Assembly: GCA_020638155.1 (NCBI GenBank)
Contig: JACKJB010000002.1
Span: 124,001 to 188,000 of the forward strand
Length of the DNA: 64,000 bases
Source of the DNA: Rhodospirillales bacterium
GTDB taxonomy: Bacteria; Pseudomonadota; Alphaproteobacteria; Micavibrionales; Micavibrionaceae
Direction: 5' to 3'
Of the stretch, positions 36,989 to 45,419 are shown piece after piece (within the stretch, counting starts at the first letter, position 1; each line of letters begins with the position of its first letter). A model generated the notes under the pieces. That model did no database searches. It saw only the letters and a program-made list of their open reading frames with translations, and was not told the DNA's origin. The translations under genes and the position numbers were made by a program.

Positions 36989-37616
36989 TGCAAACACTTA
37001 CATCCTCGATCACCCGCTGATCCGTCATAAGCTTGCGCATTTGCGCCGGGGTGATACGCCGGGGCATGTGTTTCGCGATTTGATGAAAGAGATCACGATC
37101 CTGCTGGGTTATGAAGTGCTTCGTGATATGCCGACCAAAGATATCGAGATTGAAACGCCGATGGAACAAACCACGGCGCAGGTGCTTGAGGGCCGTAAAC
37201 ACTGCCTTGTGTCGATCCTGCGCGGCGGGAACGGGCTTTTGAACGGGATGCTGGAGCTGATGCCGCTGGCCAAGGTCGGGCATATCGGGCTGTACCGCGA
37301 TCCGGACCGGTTGATCCCGGTGGAATATTTCCTGAAACTGCCCGATGATTTGCATGAGCGTGAAGTGATTATCCTTGATCCGATGCTGGCGACGGGGAAA
37401 TCGGCGATTGCCGCGATTGACCGGGTCAAAAGCCATGATGCGGTGAATGTGAAGTTCCTGTGTATCGTTGCCGCGCCCGAAGGCATTGCCGCGGTGCGCG
37501 AAGAGTATCCCGACCTGCCGATCTATACGGCGGCGATCGACCGGGGCCTTGATGAAAAAGGCCATATCCTGCCAGGGATCGGCGATGCCGGGGACCGGCT
37601 TTACGGGTCGAAATAA
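36981..37616 (+). CDS. upp: Uracil phosphoribosyltransferase
   Basis: Upp makes UMP from uracil and PRPP. The ~211-residue protein has the PRPP loop in VIILDPMLATGKSAIAAIDRV and the uracil-binding C-terminus in the DRGLDEKGHILPGIGDAGDRLYG segment, both near-canonical. The frame opens at a GTG at 36972, but AAAGGG at 36965-36970 fits the ATG at 36981. The start lies inside the end of the URC1-like gene. In fungi the UPRT acts first in the URC pathway, producing the nucleotide that is then degraded. Confidence 0.95.
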   Translation: MNDANTYILDHPLIRHKLAHLRRGDTPGHVFRDLMKEITILLGYEVLRDMPTKDIEIETPMEQTTAQVLEGRKHCLVSILRGGNGLLNGMLELMPLAKVGHIGLYRDPDRLIPVEYFLKLPDDLHEREVIILDPMLATGKSAIAAIDRVKSHDAVNVKFLCIVAAPEGIAAVREEYPDLPIYTAAIDRGLDEKGHILPGIGDAGDRLYGSK

Positions 37617-37691
37617 TTTCCTGTTGCATTTGTTTTTTCACGCGCCTATGGTTTCCTCTTTGCATAAAAAATGTAAAACAGGGAAGGCACC

Positions 37692-39485
37692 ATGAAAAGA
37701 TTTGTAACCGGCACCGCTGCCGGGGTTCTGGCGTTAGGGATTCTGACAGCCGGATGTGAAGCGGATAGTTCTCCATCAACAGTAGTGAAAGGCCCGTCCC
37801 TTGACCCGGCGGTAAAGCAGCAGATTGATAGCAGCTGTGAATTTTACAACAATATTTTGGAATATGTTGACGATGAGCATTTTAACGGTAAGACGACCGT
37901 ACCGCAGAGCGAAATCGCAGCGGCAGCGATGCAGTCTATGCTGAAAAATGCGTACTGGAAAACAGGGCTTGATCCGGTGAACGGTGAAATGGACAAAAGC
38001 CTTGTCAACATCGTTAAGGACGAACAATCAGAAAAAGAAACTATACAGTCCCTAAAAGTTGGAACTGAAACGGTAACCTACGCTGAACCGCACACGGCTA
38101 TGAAGAACTATGTCGATCATTGTGCGTATCTCCAGCCTGCAGTCGTGGCGATTGCGGAGCAGACGGATATCAGTATAAAGCGCTTGTTTGAATATGCGGT
38201 CGAAGGGGCGCTGCACAGCGCATTTGACCCGCATACGTCTTACGCCTTCGCAGAAGAATCCGATAACTTTCAGATCAGCATGAACGGTGAATTTGGTGGG
38301 CTTGGGATCGTCGTCGGGATGGAAGACGGGGTTGTCAAAGTCCAGGAGCCGCCAATGGAAGGAACGCCTGCGGAAGCCAACGGGCTGATGGCGAACGACC
38401 TGATTATTAAGCTGGATGGCGAAACGGTTCGCGGTAAAACGCTGAATGAAGCGGTTAGCCTTATGCGCGGGAAGGTCGGTACCGATATCACTTTGACGGT
38501 TCAGCGCGGTGATGCGGAACCGTTTGATCTGAAAGTGACACGGGACAAGATTATTGTTCACGCGGTCAAAGGTGAATTGATTGGTGAAAATAACGACAGT
38601 GTATATTTCAAGGTTAAAACATTTTCCAGACGGACGCTCGATGATTTTATTGATGAAGCAAACCGTCTTAGGAAACTGGCTGCGGAAAACGGCAACCAGA
38701 TTAAAAACATCATTGTTGATTTTCGCGGTAATGGTGGCGGGCTGTTGCCACAGGCTAAGGCGATCTCAGATATTCTGATTGACGCCAAAAAATCAGACAA
38801 AGTGCCTCTGGTTGCGATCGGCAAAACGCATGAAGATGATGTGACTTATGCCGAGCGTGTTGTTCGCGGGAACCTGAAGTCTTTTTTCCCGGGCGCAGAG
38901 GTCAAAGTTCTGCAAAATGGCGGTTCTGCATCGGCATCGGAGATCGTTGCCGGGGCGACAAAAGATTTCGGGATTTCGGTATACGGGACCAGATCTTTTG
39001 GGAAAGGGTCCGTGCAGACCGTACTTCCAGTCAATGATGAAGGGAAAGGGACTCGCACGGAATCAGAAATAGCAGGGACCTTGAAAGTAACGGTCGCTGC
39101 GTTTTTCCCTGGTAAATCAGGTCTTAGCAACCAGGGCAGCGGGGTGATCCCGACGACCCAGGTCGTGTACAATGATACGCGTGATGATATTGAAACAAAG
39201 CGTACTCGTGAGGCCGGGCTTGAAAAAGCCCTAATTAGTGCCGAGCGTACACGCGCCGGAAATACACCGCAATTCACCTGTTCGTTGAAGGCTGAGTTTG
39301 CCGGCCCGCTGAGTGAAGATAAAGCGGCGGCTATACCGGCATATATAGTACGGGAAGTGAATATCCTGAATGAAGAAGAGAAGAAGCTCGAAAAACAAAA
39401 ATTTGTCGATGCCGATCTTGATTGCGCGATGGATGGTCAATATACCGAAACCACGCCTTATGCCGCACCGAAACCGGGCGTATAA
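37692..39485 (+). CDS. ctp: S41-family C-terminal processing peptidase, lipoprotein
   Basis: A periplasmic serine/lysine protease. The lipobox LTAGC places the lipidated Cys near residue 23. A PDZ domain at about 195-280 includes GEFGGLGIVVGMEDGVVKVQ and GLMANDLIIKLDGE. The S41 catalytic domain shows IIVDFRGNGGGLLPQA, the nucleophilic Ser in NGGSASASEIVAGA, and the Lys in YGTRSFGKGSVQTVLP. The 597-residue length and ~100-residue C-terminal tail with two Cys are longer than the minimal CtpA. It likely trims envelope proteins. Confidence 0.93.
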   Translation: MKRFVTGTAAGVLALGILTAGCEADSSPSTVVKGPSLDPAVKQQIDSSCEFYNNILEYVDDEHFNGKTTVPQSEIAAAAMQSMLKNAYWKTGLDPVNGEMDKSLVNIVKDEQSEKETIQSLKVGTETVTYAEPHTAMKNYVDHCAYLQPAVVAIAEQTDISIKRLFEYAVEGALHSAFDPHTSYAFAEESDNFQISMNGEFGGLGIVVGMEDGVVKVQEPPMEGTPAEANGLMANDLIIKLDGETVRGKTLNEAVSLMRGKVGTDITLTVQRGDAEPFDLKVTRDKIIVHAVKGELIGENNDSVYFKVKTFSRRTLDDFIDEANRLRKLAAENGNQIKNIIVDFRGNGGGLLPQAKAISDILIDAKKSDKVPLVAIGKTHEDDVTYAERVVRGNLKSFFPGAEVKVLQNGGSASASEIVAGATKDFGISVYGTRSFGKGSVQTVLPVNDEGKGTRTESEIAGTLKVTVAAFFPGKSGLSNQGSGVIPTTQVVYNDTRDDIETKRTREAGLEKALISAERTRAGNTPQFTCSLKAEFAGPLSEDKAAAIPAYIVREVNILNEEEKKLEKQKFVDADLDCAMDGQYTETTPYAAPKPGV

Positions 39486-39509
39486 CCCTATACTGTTTTT
39501 AACCTGCGT

Positions 39510-39558
39510 CCTGTGATAGAACCATAAGCATGAAGCTTCGCTATGTTTCTATCACAGG
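39510..39558 (+). promoter_or_regulatory. Long hairpin with the start codon in its loop
   Basis: The arm at 39510-39529 pairs with 39540-39558. The outer 12 bases (CCTGTGATAGAA) pair without a mismatch, and only one mismatch and one bulged A interrupt the rest. The ten-base loop (39530-39539) begins exactly with the ATG of the downstream gene. In mRNA this would hide the ribosome binding region and early codons. No T-tract follows, so it is a poor terminator. It could be an RNA switch, a protein binding site or a DNA operator. Confidence 0.6.
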
Positions 39559-40216
39559 GGCGGATGATGCCATCGATCTTGCCGATCTCGACCAGATCGC
39601 GGCAGCGTATCCTTTTGTCGAATTCGCCATTTTATGTATGCCCGAACGGATGGGTGAAAACCGCTTTCCGAGTGCCGACTGGATCCGGAATTTTTCACAG
39701 CATTATACAGGCCGGCATAAGGCGATGCATTTATGCGGTAGCGCCTTTCTCGGTTTTGCGTCGGGCGATGCGGCCATTCTTGAGCTGATGAGCGGGTTTC
39801 ACCGGGTGCAGCTGAATCTAAAATTCGGTGATGTTGCGGGCCGGGTTGATTTCCAGGATTTGATTGCACAGGTCAAAGCGCATCCCGAATTTGAATTTAT
39901 CTTCCAGTACGGGGAAGGGCTGGAGCCAATTCTGCCGCTGCTCTCCGGTATAGAAAATCATGCGATTTTGTTTGATGAGTCCGCCGGGACCGGGACTTGC
40001 CCTGCGGGCTGGCCCGCGCCTTTGCCCGGCCATTCCTGCGGTTATGCCGGAGGGTTGAACCCGGAGAACCTGGCCGGGCAGCTTGAAAAGATTTCTTCTG
40101 CTGCAGGCCCTGTCACGACCTGGATCGACATGGAAAGCGGTGTGCGCAGCGATGATCTGTTCGATCTTGCAAAGGTGCGCCGGGTGCTTGATCTTTCCCG
40201 GTCTTACTGCCTTTAA
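39530..40216 (+). CDS. Hypothetical protein, TIM-barrel-like (TrpF-like)
   Basis: The 228-residue protein starts MKLRYVSITGADDAIDLADL and contains FVEFAILCMPERMG, HLCGSAFLGF and SCGYAGGLNPENLAGQLEKI. This pattern of strands and a late Gly-Gly-Leu-Asn-Pro-Glu-Asn segment is like phosphoribosylanthranilate isomerase and related phosphate-binding TIM barrels. True TrpF catalytic residues are not clearly conserved, so the reaction is unknown. Its start codon sits in the hairpin loop at 39530. Confidence 0.6.
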   Translation: MKLRYVSITGADDAIDLADLDQIAAAYPFVEFAILCMPERMGENRFPSADWIRNFSQHYTGRHKAMHLCGSAFLGFASGDAAILELMSGFHRVQLNLKFGDVAGRVDFQDLIAQVKAHPEFEFIFQYGEGLEPILPLLSGIENHAILFDESAGTGTCPAGWPAPLPGHSCGYAGGLNPENLAGQLEKISSAAGPVTTWIDMESGVRSDDLFDLAKVRRVLDLSRSYCL

Positions 40217-40275
40217 GGAACTTTTTATTTCAGCCGTTCGTTGGACTGACCGAACCATTAAAGGAGGTCAGGACA

Positions 40276-40506
40276 ATGGCCAATACAATGAACACAGAAC
40301 CGGACCGGATTTATATTCGTGAAAGCCTGCCGCTTTACGCGCAGAAGATTTACTGGGAAGCGTATTGCGATGCGTTCCAGAAATGCCGCTGTATCAAAAC
40401 ATGGTTCGGCAGTGAAACTAATCCCGATGATTCCGCCCGTCACCTTGCATGGCAGGCGGTCAAGAAAGAATACGAAAATCGCGGCGGCGCGTGGCAGAAA
40501 AAATAG
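40276..40506 (+). CDS. chaB: ChaB family protein
   Basis: The 76-residue protein matches ChaB from start to end: LPLYAQKIYWEAYCDAFQKC corresponds to the LPxHAQxIYxxAFNxA start of the family, and SARHLAWQAVKKEYENRGGA to its ETAxRVAWxAVKxxYE end. ChaB is a small helical protein historically linked to the ChaA cation antiporter, with an uncertain role. A near-perfect AAAGGAGGT at 40260-40268 precedes the ATG. A CPA1 antiporter lies 5 kb upstream but not adjacent. Confidence 0.88.
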   Translation: MANTMNTEPDRIYIRESLPLYAQKIYWEAYCDAFQKCRCIKTWFGSETNPDDSARHLAWQAVKKEYENRGGAWQKK

Positions 40507-40513
40507 GGACTGC

Positions 40514-41746
40514 TTACCCGCAGCGCAGGTGCGCTTTCAGCCGCGCTTCATAAAGCGGGGCCGAAGCCACCTGATCCGGCCGCATTGATATTTGCCATCC
40601 GGGCACCAGGATCCGCTTCGGGTCGTTTTCCGGCAAAGCGACGATAGAGGCGCATTCATCGAAAAACGGTTTGAGTTTTTCGGGAGTCGGTAAGGTATAT
40701 TCAGGCCAGCATTCATTCAGCCGGGCTTTAAGCTTACCGTAAACCCGGTCCTGTATGCCGTGGTAGCTGGCCTTTTCAAAGGCGTATGATATGCTGTCAT
40801 ATTGTCCGCGTACGCAGCCGTGATCGAGGACGACAGGGAACATATCCTCATTGTTTTCACGCCAGGGGACGGGCAGTAAACCGATATTCGCGGTTTGCTG
40901 GTCGCCAAAAGCAATCGGCGTTTTTCGAGACTCCCTGTCTAAAAACCCCCATAAAGGATGGTTATGATTGCTATCGGCGATCACAGGGTGAATGCCGGGT
41001 AAGATCATCAGTCCGCCATTGGTTAGTTTGATATACCGAAGGGGCTGAAGCACCAGGTCATTGCCCATGGCTTTTTCAAAATTATTGGCGATGGTTCCGT
41101 GTAAGACTTTAATCATCAGCCCGTACGGGGTCATAAATACCGGAACGCACCCCGTCCCATGCGTGAACTCTTCTTCTCCCGGGATCGGCAATCCCATCCC
41201 TTCGATCAGGGTGAATGCCATGGCGGCATCATAGGCATTCATCGTGTTTGTAATCGCGTTGTAAAAATGATCGTTCGGTTCGTACCGGGGGTTCGTTTGT
41301 GTTCTGTCGCAAAAGGCTCGCAGGGCTTTTCCCTGTAAACTTGTTGCAGGCGTACTGTTTTGCTCGAGTGCGGCGGCGATCTTATTGCGCAATAGCGGCG
41401 GTTTTTCGATCCATATGGTACTTTGCACTGCTCTGCCTGTGATTTGTGGGTGGATGTTAGTTTTGATGATATCCATCAGTTTTCGCAGCACTTCCCGGCT
41501 GTAATCCGGGTTGTGCATCCCGATGTCTTCGAGCCGCTTAAATGCCCGGTTATATAGATGTTGCTGCGTGTAATCGCCCGCGATATCAGACAGGATATCG
41601 ATCGTGCGAAGCATGCGATCGGCAGGTTCATGCGCCGAGATCGGGCAGTTGTCGATGATCGCGACAGGGCTGTTATAGGGGCGCCCGTCATTCAGCTCTC
41701 TTAGGAGCCCAAGGACGTGATTTTGCCGCTCTTTCGTGTCCTGCAT
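40514..41746 (-). CDS. Hypothetical protein (410 aa)
   Basis: I do not recognise this soluble, mostly helical protein. It has no signal peptide. Segments such as FTHGTGCVPVFMTPYGLMIK and RYIKLTNGGLMILPGIHPV suggest a beta-rich middle domain, and DHGCVRGQYDSISYAFEKAS is a possible conserved patch with Asp, His and Cys. The start at 41746 is followed by the helical MQDTKERQNHVLGLLREL. It is convergent with chaB and stands alone. Confidence 0.6.
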   Translation of the reverse strand: MQDTKERQNHVLGLLRELNDGRPYNSPVAIIDNCPISAHEPADRMLRTIDILSDIAGDYTQQHLYNRAFKRLEDIGMHNPDYSREVLRKLMDIIKTNIHPQITGRAVQSTIWIEKPPLLRNKIAAALEQNSTPATSLQGKALRAFCDRTQTNPRYEPNDHFYNAITNTMNAYDAAMAFTLIEGMGLPIPGEEEFTHGTGCVPVFMTPYGLMIKVLHGTIANNFEKAMGNDLVLQPLRYIKLTNGGLMILPGIHPVIADSNHNHPLWGFLDRESRKTPIAFGDQQTANIGLLPVPWRENNEDMFPVVLDHGCVRGQYDSISYAFEKASYHGIQDRVYGKLKARLNECWPEYTLPTPEKLKPFFDECASIVALPENDPKRILVPGWQISMRPDQVASAPLYEARLKAHLRCG

Positions 41747-41815
41747 GGCGTTGGTAACCGTACCGCTTGTGATTGCAAAGACGGCACTCTAGCAAAAACT
41801 TTTATCTTATGTCAA

Positions 41816-42379
41816 TTATTGCGCGGGAAGGTAGGCTTCCACATCCTCCACGGTCCAGTCGATGCCGATGAATTTATGCAGCATTTTCTGTTCCGGGCTG
41901 ACGATCACCGTTTCCGGCAGGCGCAGTGTCTGGAAAATATTGAAGGTGATGCTGTTATCGGCATCTTCGATAATATGCACGTTGTCCTGTTTTAAAACGG
42001 CGCTTTCATCCGCGTTCATTTTATTCAGAAAGCGCATCATGGCTTCGCGGTTATGATCGCTGGATACGGCCAGCAGGACGAGCGTATCAGGATGGCGTTT
42101 TGCCAGCTCCAGCAGGCGGGGGAATTCCGCGACGCAAGGCGGGCACCATGACGCCCAGAAATTGATGATGATGGTCTTCCCGGCAAAATTCGTGGACTGA
42201 AATGTCGTGCCGTGCATGTCGGTCATTGAAAAAACCGGCAGGTCCTTGCCGGTCACTTCCAGCGGGTTTGCCGCCGTCTCCACGGGCGTGCCTTTGCAGT
42301 CGCAAGGCCTTTGCAGCATATAGGTGATTAAAAACCCGAAAACCACCGTGCCGATAAAAATCAGTACATTCAGTTTCAT
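41816..42379 (-). CDS. TlpA/ResA-like membrane-anchored thioredoxin
   Basis: An N-terminal membrane anchor (residues about 4-22) is followed by a periplasmic thioredoxin-fold domain with the active site W78-C-P-P-C82. In System II cytochrome c maturation such proteins (ResA) reduce the apocytochrome CXXCH cysteines before haem attachment. The 187-residue size is normal. Two extra Cys (26 and 28) just after the anchor are unusual. The start overlaps the ccsA-like gene by four bases, so it is the last gene of the operon. Confidence 0.9.
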   Translation of the reverse strand: MKLNVLIFIGTVVFGFLITYMLQRPCDCKGTPVETAANPLEVTGKDLPVFSMTDMHGTTFQSTNFAGKTIIINFWASWCPPCVAEFPRLLELAKRHPDTLVLLAVSSDHNREAMMRFLNKMNADESAVLKQDNVHIIEDADNSITFNIFQTLRLPETVIVSPEQKMLHKFIGIDWTVEDVEAYLPAQ

Positions 42380-44244
42380 GACGATCCCGCTTTCTTATGC
42401 CTTACCCTGTAATATAACGCGGCGGTCAAGGCAAGTTCGCCCGCGCAGAATGCGGCCAGCCCTGCGGCGATCCCGCTGGTGAAGCCGTAGGAATGCAGCC
42501 CGACGCTGAGCAGGTTGACCCCGAACCATGCCAGCGCGACGATGATGCTCAGCACCGCAAGTCCCGCCTGGAACAAGGGCATGCCGAGCTGTCCGCCCAG
42601 CCGTCCGTGATGTAGCCAGACCAGCCACAGCACAATCAACAGCGCGCCGTTTTCTTTCGGGTCCCAGCCCCAGAAGCGGCCCCAGGACTGGTCGGCCCAG
42701 ATCCCGCCGAGCACTGTGCCGAACGCGGTCAGGAACAGGGCGGCAAGGGACAGGATGTAAATCGTACGGCTTAGCCCGTCCTGCACCTGCGCAGCACCCC
42801 CTGCGCGTAGCAGCCAGATATGGGCCAGCGCAGAGGTCAGCAGGCAAAAACCGTAGCCGGCCGTAATGCAGGTGACATGGGTGGCGAGCCAGAAATTCGT
42901 GTTCAGCACCGCGACGAGCACTTCCAGATCGTCCCCGTCCGGGGCGACGACAGGGGCCACGAATAAAACGGCAAGGCTGGCGGCGGCGGCCCCGGTTAAG
43001 GCGAGGGCATCGCGGCGGCGGGTTTCGATCCACAGCGCGGTCAGGGTGATGATTAATCCGACAAACAGCAGGGATTCATAAAGCGAACCGACCGGGGGCC
43101 GCTCAAGAATGCCGACCCGCAGGCCGGTCCCGGCCAGATGCGCGGCGGTGCCCGCGATCAGCATGGTAAACGCGGCCTGATAAAGGACCGGGTGCCTGCG
43201 CCATAAAAATATCCCGCCGCCCAGCAGGGCCAGCGCATAAAGCGCGAAGGCAAGCTTGAAGGGGCTGAGCAGGTTATATAGCCGCTCCATTTTTAGCCGC
43301 GCGCCCAGCCCTTTATCCGGGCTTTGGGCCGTGGTGTCTTTGAATGTGGCTTTGCCGGCTTTTTCCCATTCACCGGCATTCGCGGCGCGGTAGGCTTTGG
43401 CCATGGCCTGCCAGTCTTCCAGCAGTATTTTGCTTTCCGGGCTGCCCTGGCCCTGTTGCAGCAGCGACCATGGCGAGAGCCAGACATCACTGTCCTTCCA
43501 TTGCGGCGGGATAATCCGCAGCAGGGTATTGCGGGCGGCGGCCTGGCTGATCTGCTGGTATTCAAACGCGAGGCCCGCCAGCGCTTTTTCTTCCGCGGTA
43601 TAGCGCTCAAGGTCTTCGCCTTTACGGTCGATGATGGCTTTAACCTGTTCCATCAGCGGTTTTTCTTTGTTCCTGATCTCAAGGAAAGTCGGCATGCCGG
43701 TATAGATTTGCGGTGTAATGTTCAGGGATTCCGGCAGGCCGACCTGCATGGGTAACAGCGCGGCAAGGGCCTGCAATAACTGGCCGTAAGCCAGAGCGTT
43801 TTCATGCAGCGTAATCAGGGCCTGCTGTTCGGGGGTCAGGTTTTTTTCTTCGCTGACGATCAGCTGTAGCGCTTGCTGCTGCGTCTGTTCCAGTCCGAGT
43901 GCCAGTTCTTCAAGGCTGTAGAGTTTTCCTGGACGTTCAGGCAGGTTCAGCCGCTTGCGCAGGGTCGGGTGCGCGACTTTAAAAACCGGACGCTTGATGG
44001 CGTATTGCGGGTTGAACAGTGTTTCGGCCAGCCATGAAACCGGATCTGCCGTGCTGCTGCGGGCTGAAAATTTATCGAGCTCGACCGCAGCGAAACTGGC
44101 GAGCGGTTTGACCCGGCCTTCATGCAGAACGGGCAGAGTGGCGAAATCCTGCATTTGCAGGGTGGCCCGGTCCTGCGCGGCGGCAACGCTACCCATACAG
44201 GTTACAACACAGATGAGCACGGTGATGATGCGAAACACTGTCAT
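42376..44244 (-). CDS. ccsA: Cytochrome c biogenesis protein CcsA/ResC, extended N-terminus
   Basis: The C-terminal ~280 residues form multiple membrane helices with the haem-handling tryptophan-rich signature WADQSWGRFWGWDPKENG (about residues 508-525) of CcsA, which exports and presents haem. The N-terminal ~320 residues are a signal-like segment followed by a large, mostly helical extracytoplasmic domain that is not part of minimal CcsA. The total length is 622 aa. It overlaps resB by four bases and the TlpA-like gene by four bases, giving a fully coupled three-gene operon. Confidence 0.92.
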   Translation of the reverse strand: MTVFRIITVLICVVTCMGSVAAAQDRATLQMQDFATLPVLHEGRVKPLASFAAVELDKFSARSSTADPVSWLAETLFNPQYAIKRPVFKVAHPTLRKRLNLPERPGKLYSLEELALGLEQTQQQALQLIVSEEKNLTPEQQALITLHENALAYGQLLQALAALLPMQVGLPESLNITPQIYTGMPTFLEIRNKEKPLMEQVKAIIDRKGEDLERYTAEEKALAGLAFEYQQISQAAARNTLLRIIPPQWKDSDVWLSPWSLLQQGQGSPESKILLEDWQAMAKAYRAANAGEWEKAGKATFKDTTAQSPDKGLGARLKMERLYNLLSPFKLAFALYALALLGGGIFLWRRHPVLYQAAFTMLIAGTAAHLAGTGLRVGILERPPVGSLYESLLFVGLIITLTALWIETRRRDALALTGAAAASLAVLFVAPVVAPDGDDLEVLVAVLNTNFWLATHVTCITAGYGFCLLTSALAHIWLLRAGGAAQVQDGLSRTIYILSLAALFLTAFGTVLGGIWADQSWGRFWGWDPKENGALLIVLWLVWLHHGRLGGQLGMPLFQAGLAVLSIIVALAWFGVNLLSVGLHSYGFTSGIAAGLAAFCAGELALTAALYYRVRHKKAGSS

Positions 44245-45353
44245 GCCGTCCCCTTTCTCCTGCGGGCCATCAGCAGTATGTGCAGCAGCAATCCGGCGGC
44301 GACCAGGGCCGTGCCGATATAGGGAAAGACCCAGCCGGTATTTTTGACCACCGCCAGCACGGTTGCCGTACTGCCGGGCGTTTCGGCGAAAGAAGACTGG
44401 AAGAAAGTGTAGCCTTTATAGCGCAGCGGCTTATTCATTTCGATCCGGACCGGCCAGCTTAGCGTACCGTCCTGCACGATGATATCGGACTGGTAACTGC
44501 TGGCCATGGCCGTGCCGGGATGCATTCCTTTTTCGAATTTTTCCAGCTTCAGGCTGAAAGGCAGGCTGCGCTGCTGTTTTTGATAGATAATCTCGTACTG
44601 GTGCTCACCGATGCTCAGGCTGATCGGTTTGGGCATGGCCTCGAAGATAATATAGGTGCCGTCGGTTCCTTCTCCCGTTCCTGTCAGTGTCAGGGTGGCG
44701 CCGTACAGGTTCGCTTCGTCTTCTTTGGCAAGCTCTCCCGGTGATAGCGCCATAAACTGCGCCATCCCGAACACGCCCTGTGCGTCTTCTTCGCGGCGGC
44801 TGATCGTGCAGTTCCGGCAGGCCTGCTCAACCGTGATCGTAAACGGCAGGTCCGGGGATTTCAGCTGCGCGCCGGTTTTGATGTGCCGGTGCGGGATGAT
44901 GCTGTGGATCATGCCGTCTTTGGCGATAACCAGTTCGCGCTGGTGGTAATCCGAAATCATGGTTCCGCTCTGGCCCTCGGGGATCAGGATGAAGCCTTCT
45001 TTGGCCTGGAAGGCGGTCAGGAAGCCGCCGACGAAAAGGACGAGAATTCCCAGATGTGCCAGATTGATCCCCGCTTTTTGCAGGCGCCAGTCGCTGAAAA
45101 ACAGGAATTTAATCAGCAGGCTCAGGCTGATAAAGCCGATGATCGTATAGCCGCCGGGCAGCGGCAGCGGCCCGAGCCAGAGGATAAAGGAGGAAAAGAA
45201 CAGGTGCTGGGCATCATACAGGCCCATCGTCCGCTGGGCGACGGTGCCGGCCACGAGCAGCAGCATCAGGGCAGGCAGCGTATAAAACACGACCGCTGGC
45301 TGCGCCAGCCTGTTTGCGATATAAAACAGCTTTTGTTTCAATAGATTACCCAT
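44241..45353 (-). CDS. resB: ResB-family cytochrome c biogenesis protein
   Basis: ResB (CcsB) partners with CcsA to deliver haem to apocytochrome c at the outer face of the inner membrane. The 370-residue protein has three N-terminal transmembrane segments (about 20-40, 52-80 and 88-115), a large periplasmic domain with GYTFFQSSFAETPGSTATVL (the typical late ResB motif), and a final membrane helix near 330-365. It is the first gene of the operon. Alphaproteobacteria usually use System I (CcmABCDEFGH), so this is noteworthy. Confidence 0.9.
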   Translation of the reverse strand: MGNLLKQKLFYIANRLAQPAVVFYTLPALMLLLVAGTVAQRTMGLYDAQHLFFSSFILWLGPLPLPGGYTIIGFISLSLLIKFLFFSDWRLQKAGINLAHLGILVLFVGGFLTAFQAKEGFILIPEGQSGTMISDYHQRELVIAKDGMIHSIIPHRHIKTGAQLKSPDLPFTITVEQACRNCTISRREEDAQGVFGMAQFMALSPGELAKEDEANLYGATLTLTGTGEGTDGTYIIFEAMPKPISLSIGEHQYEIIYQKQQRSLPFSLKLEKFEKGMHPGTAMASSYQSDIIVQDGTLSWPVRIEMNKPLRYKGYTFFQSSFAETPGSTATVLAVVKNTGWVFPYIGTALVAAGLLLHILLMARRRKGTA

Positions 45354-45419
45354 TTTTCGGCGTTACTGTATTACAGGCAGGGCCGCCGGGCAATTGTTAG
45401 CGTTATTTTTAAAGGCTTT

